Positions 61,627 through 64,000 of a stretch of DNA of 64,000 nucleotides are shown here, one piece after another. Within the stretch, counting starts at the first letter, position 1. Each line of letters begins with the position of its first letter. The DNA comes from Sphingomonas hylomeconis. GTDB taxonomy: Bacteria; Pseudomonadota; Alphaproteobacteria; Sphingomonadales; Sphingomonadaceae. Below the pieces are notes generated by a model. That model saw only the letters and a program-made list of their open reading frames with translations. It searched no databases and was not told the DNA's origin. Position numbers and translations under genes: made by a program. The DNA lies in NCBI RefSeq assembly GCF_025370105.1, contig NZ_JANQBK010000014.1:1-64000 (forward strand). Direction: 5' to 3'.

Positions 61627-64000
61627 GCCAGCGTCATCCCCGCCGCGCGCAGCGGTTCCGCGCCCTGCAGGAAATACCGCCGCGCCACCGCGTCCGACAG
61701 CGCGAACAGCCGCCGTTCGATATCGGCGAGCATGTCGGCATCCAGCCCCGCCGCGGTGGCGGTCGAGACGATCGCCATCAATCCCGCCGCCTGCGCCTGC
61801 TGCGCTTCGTCCATCCCGTCGTCACCGAGCACCGGCAGCGCCTTCATATGCGCGCAGATCGCGTCGATCTGGAACGCCAGCGCGCGCGGGTTGCCCGGAT
61901 CGAGCGCGACCAGATCGACCACGGGTACGCGCGCGATGCCGGTCAGATAGCGCTGGCGATAGCTGATCTGGCTGTCGGCGATATCGAGCAGCGTCGACAG
62001 GTCGTCCGCGCTCGCCCCGGTCAGGCCGAACGCCCATAGCGCGCGGGTGACGACGAGCGCGCGCTCGATCCGGCGGCCGAGATCGTGGAACCGCCACGAG
62101 GCGGTGCGGCCCATATGTTCGGCGGACAGGCCGGACAGCGCGGCATAGCGCCGCTGCAGCGATCCGGCGCGATCGAGCATCCCGCCGCGCGTCGGCATGG
62201 GCGCGTCGAGCAGCCGCACCATATCGGCCGACAGGCGGTCGCGCGACCCCTGGCCGATGCCGCGCGCCATGCGGTTGAGCCAGCGCACGCTGCTATACTG
62301 CTGGTCCGCTTCCAGCGCGGTCCGCGCGAACTGCGTCAGATCGCTGCGGCGCAGGCTTGGGGGATGCGGCGCCGCGCCGGCATTGACCACCAGCCCGACC
62401 AATTTGCCGACCGTCGCCGAGTGCAGGCCGGCGCCGGCATCGGCATCGATCGAATTGCCCAGCATCACGCGGATCACGCCGAGCAGTGCTTCGCCACGTT
62501 CGAGATAGCGGCCGAGCCAGAAGAAATTGTCCGCCACGCGGCTCGGCAAGGTGCCCGGGTTGCGCCGGATATGCACCGAATCCGTCGCCGGCAGCAGCGA
62601 GACCTGCTCGACCGATTCCGCGCCGTGGATCACGACATCGGCGGACCAGCTGCCCTCGCCCATCACGTTGGCGCGCGGATCGCTGTCATCGCCGATGCGC
62701 GCAAAGCCGCCGGGCATGATCGTCCAGTCCCCCTTGGCATCGCGCGCGGCGAACACGCGCAGCGTGAAGGGGCGGGCGACGAGCCGGTCGTCGGCGACCA
62801 CCGGCATGGTCGACAGCCGCACGACTTCCTGCCCGACATAATCTTCCGGCCGGCGCGTCATGTCGTCGAGCAGCAGCGCGCGCGCCGCACCGGTGATGTC
62901 CGAGCCATGCAGCGCGACGCCGCCAGGCAGGCCGAGCGGGGCCACGCCGAACGCCGGGCCGATCAGCAGCGCATCGAAATCCTCGCGCACTGCGGCAAGG
63001 GCGCCGTCCTGCCCGCACCACCAGGTGGCGATATTGGGCAGGATCAGGTCGCGCCCGGTGAGCCGCATGGCGAGCGCGGGCAGGAACGCGCCGAAGGCGG
63101 CGGATTCGAGCACGCCGGCGCCGGGCGCGTTGGCGATCACCACTTCGCCCGCCGCCATCGCATCGATCAGGCCGGGCACGCCGATGCGCGAATGCGAATC
63201 GAACGCCAGCGGATCGAGCATGCGCGGATCGGTGCGCCGCCACAGCGCGTCGATACGCTTCAAACCGCCGATCGTGCGGACGTACAGCCGGTCCTCGAGC
63301 ACCGCGAGATCGTCGCCCTCGACCAGCAGCAGCCCGAGATAGCGCGCGAGATGCGCCTGTTCGGTATAGCTGGCGGCGTAGCGCCCCGGGGTGAGCAGCC
63401 CGATGCGCGGCTCGACGCGGCGGCAGGCGGCGGCCAGACCCTCACGGAAGGCGGCGAAGAACGGGGCATGGCGCGCGACGTTGAGCCGCGACTGCAGTCC
63501 ATCCAGCGTGCGCGACACGGCGAGCCGATTTTCCAGCGCATAGCCGGCGCCGATCGGCGCGCGCAGATGATCGCCGAGCACGCGCCACTCGCCGGTCGGG
63601 CCGCGGCCGAGATCGACCGCGATGAAGTTCAGGTGGTGGCCGCCCGGCGGGACCAGCCCGACCATCGGCCGCATGAAATAGGGCGATCCGCCGACCAGGG
63701 CGGCCGGGATCAGGCCGCGCCGAACCAGCGCCGCCTCGCCATAGAGGTCGGCAAGGATCGTCTCGAGCAATTCGGCGCGCTGCGCGACGCCGGCGGCGAT
63801 CCCGGCCCATTCCGCCGCGCCGATCAGCAGCGGGACGGGCGAGGCCGGCCAGGGTCGCTCGTCGCTCTCGCCGATGATGCGGAAACCGGTGCCGATATCC
63901 TCGGCATGGCGCTGCACGCGTTCGCGCGCATGGCCGAGATCGTCGCCGGCGACGGCGGCGAGTTCCTCGAACATCGCGGTCCAGGCCGCGCGGTCGCGAC
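61623..64000 (-). CDS. Circularly permuted ATP-grasp plus alpha-E domain protein (5' end outside window)
   Basis: At least 783 residues. The first part is a circularly permuted type 2 ATP-grasp domain (GSPYFMRPMVGLVPPGGHHLNFIAVDLGR, RLYVRTIGGLKRIDALWRR, and GEVVIANAPGAGVLES regions). From about residue 465 an alpha-helical alpha-E domain follows (ADNFFWLGRYLERGEALLGVIRVML and RAAGMTLA at the end). ATP-grasp and alpha-E are separate genes in many bacteria and fused here. An in-frame ATG exists at 63974, but the frame stays open to the window edge (RAAWTA before it), so the true start probably lies beyond. It is coupled to a transglutaminase gene, a pairing linked to peptide ligation of unknown product. 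Confidence 0.9.
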   Translation of the reverse strand, partial: RDRAAWTAMFEELAAVAGDDLGHARERVQRHAEDIGTGFRIIGESDERPWPASPVPLLIGAAEWAGIAAGVAQRAELLETILADLYGEAALVRRGLIPAALVGGSPYFMRPMVGLVPPGGHHLNFIAVDLGRGPTGEWRVLGDHLRAPIGAGYALENRLAVSRTLDGLQSRLNVARHAPFFAAFREGLAAACRRVEPRIGLLTPGRYAASYTEQAHLARYLGLLLVEGDDLAVLEDRLYVRTIGGLKRIDALWRRTDPRMLDPLAFDSHSRIGVPGLIDAMAAGEVVIANAPGAGVLESAAFGAFLPALAMRLTGRDLILPNIATWWCGQDGALAAVREDFDALLIGPAFGVAPLGLPGGVALHGSDITGAARALLLDDMTRRPEDYVGQEVVRLSTMPVVADDRLVARPFTLRVFAARDAKGDWTIMPGGFARIGDDSDPRANVMGEGSWSADVVIHGAESVEQVSLLPATDSVHIRRNPGTLPSRVADNFFWLGRYLERGEALLGVIRVMLGNSIDADAGAGLHSATVGKLVGLVVNAGAAPHPPSLRRSDLTQFARTALEADQQYSSVRWLNRMARGIGQGSRDRLSADMVRLLDAPMPTRGGMLDRAGSLQRRYAALSGLSAEHMGRTASWRFHDLGRRIERALVVTRALWAFGLTGASADDLSTLLDIADSQISYRQRYLTGIARVPVVDLVALDPGNPRALAFQIDAICAHMKALPVLGDDGMDEAQQAQAAGLMAIVSTATAAGLDADMLADIERRLFALSDAVARRYFLQGAEPLRAAGMTLA

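Overview
The window looks like chromosome from a high-GC alphaproteobacterium of the Sphingomonas group. The signs are large TonB-dependent receptors with the D-I-I-V-T-A-Q-R-R plug start, LigAB- and LigM/DesA-type lignin-aromatic enzymes, the order serC-serA-hisZ-purA, a DUF6456 gene next to an XRE regulator, and a membrane-anchored cytochrome c next to pheA. I saw no transposase, integrase, rRNA, CRISPR array or clear tRNA. Species assignment is inference from gene content only.

Region 1 (about 0.2-19.2 kb) is a plant-glycan and hexuronate island. A TonB receptor faces left. Facing right are a Tat-exported GH1 glycosidase, a GntR/FCD regulator, a secreted GH2 glycosidase with a C-terminal malectin-like domain, a hexuronate-type MFS permease and the complete chain glucuronate isomerase (uxaC), fructuronate reductase (uxuB), mannonate dehydratase (uxuA) and KDG kinase (kdgK). 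The permease and catabolic genes are packed with stop/start overlaps. An ACMSD-type amidohydrolase, a second TonB receptor and a second MFS permease follow. KDPG aldolase is not in the window.

Region 2 (about 19.2-35.3 kb) is an aromatic-catabolism island. A LysR regulator sits beside a leftward set: FAD monooxygenase, type I extradiol dioxygenase, alpha/beta hydrolase, cyclase-family hydrolase and FAH-family hydrolase. An MFS permease is divergent from the LysR gene. Next come a core methionine-synthase-like methyltransferase behind a structured leader, a LigA/LigB ring-cleavage dioxygenase, an NTF2-like protein and an IclR regulator. A LigM/DesA-type tetrahydrofolate-dependent aryl O-demethylase, with its own alpha/beta hydrolase, is divergent from metF-purU-folB. 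Together this second half can remove methyl groups from methoxy-aromatics, handle the methyl-THF and open the ring. Two matching 16-bp palindromes upstream of ligA and in the demethylase/metF promoter suggest one regulon.

Region 3 (35.5-39.5 kb) is a chaperone-usher operon of the spore-coat-U (Csu-like) type. Its usher reads without a signal peptide. Region 4 (39.7-43.9 kb) is a FixLJ-like two-component locus with two response regulators, followed by a tandem PilZ protein.

Region 5 (43.9-64 kb) is ordinary core chromosome: glutaminyl cyclase, XRE and DUF6456 proteins, a MOSC protein, pheA, cytochrome c, a LOG-family protein, an extensin-like lipoprotein, serC (with a candidate serC-motif leader), serA, a DUF559 nuclease-like gene between palindromic repeats, hisZ, purA, aroC, fabI, a YihY protein, a DnaJ-like co-chaperone, a transglutaminase-like protein and an ATP-grasp/alpha-E protein cut by the right edge. 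Two families of palindromic intergenic repeats are confined to this region.
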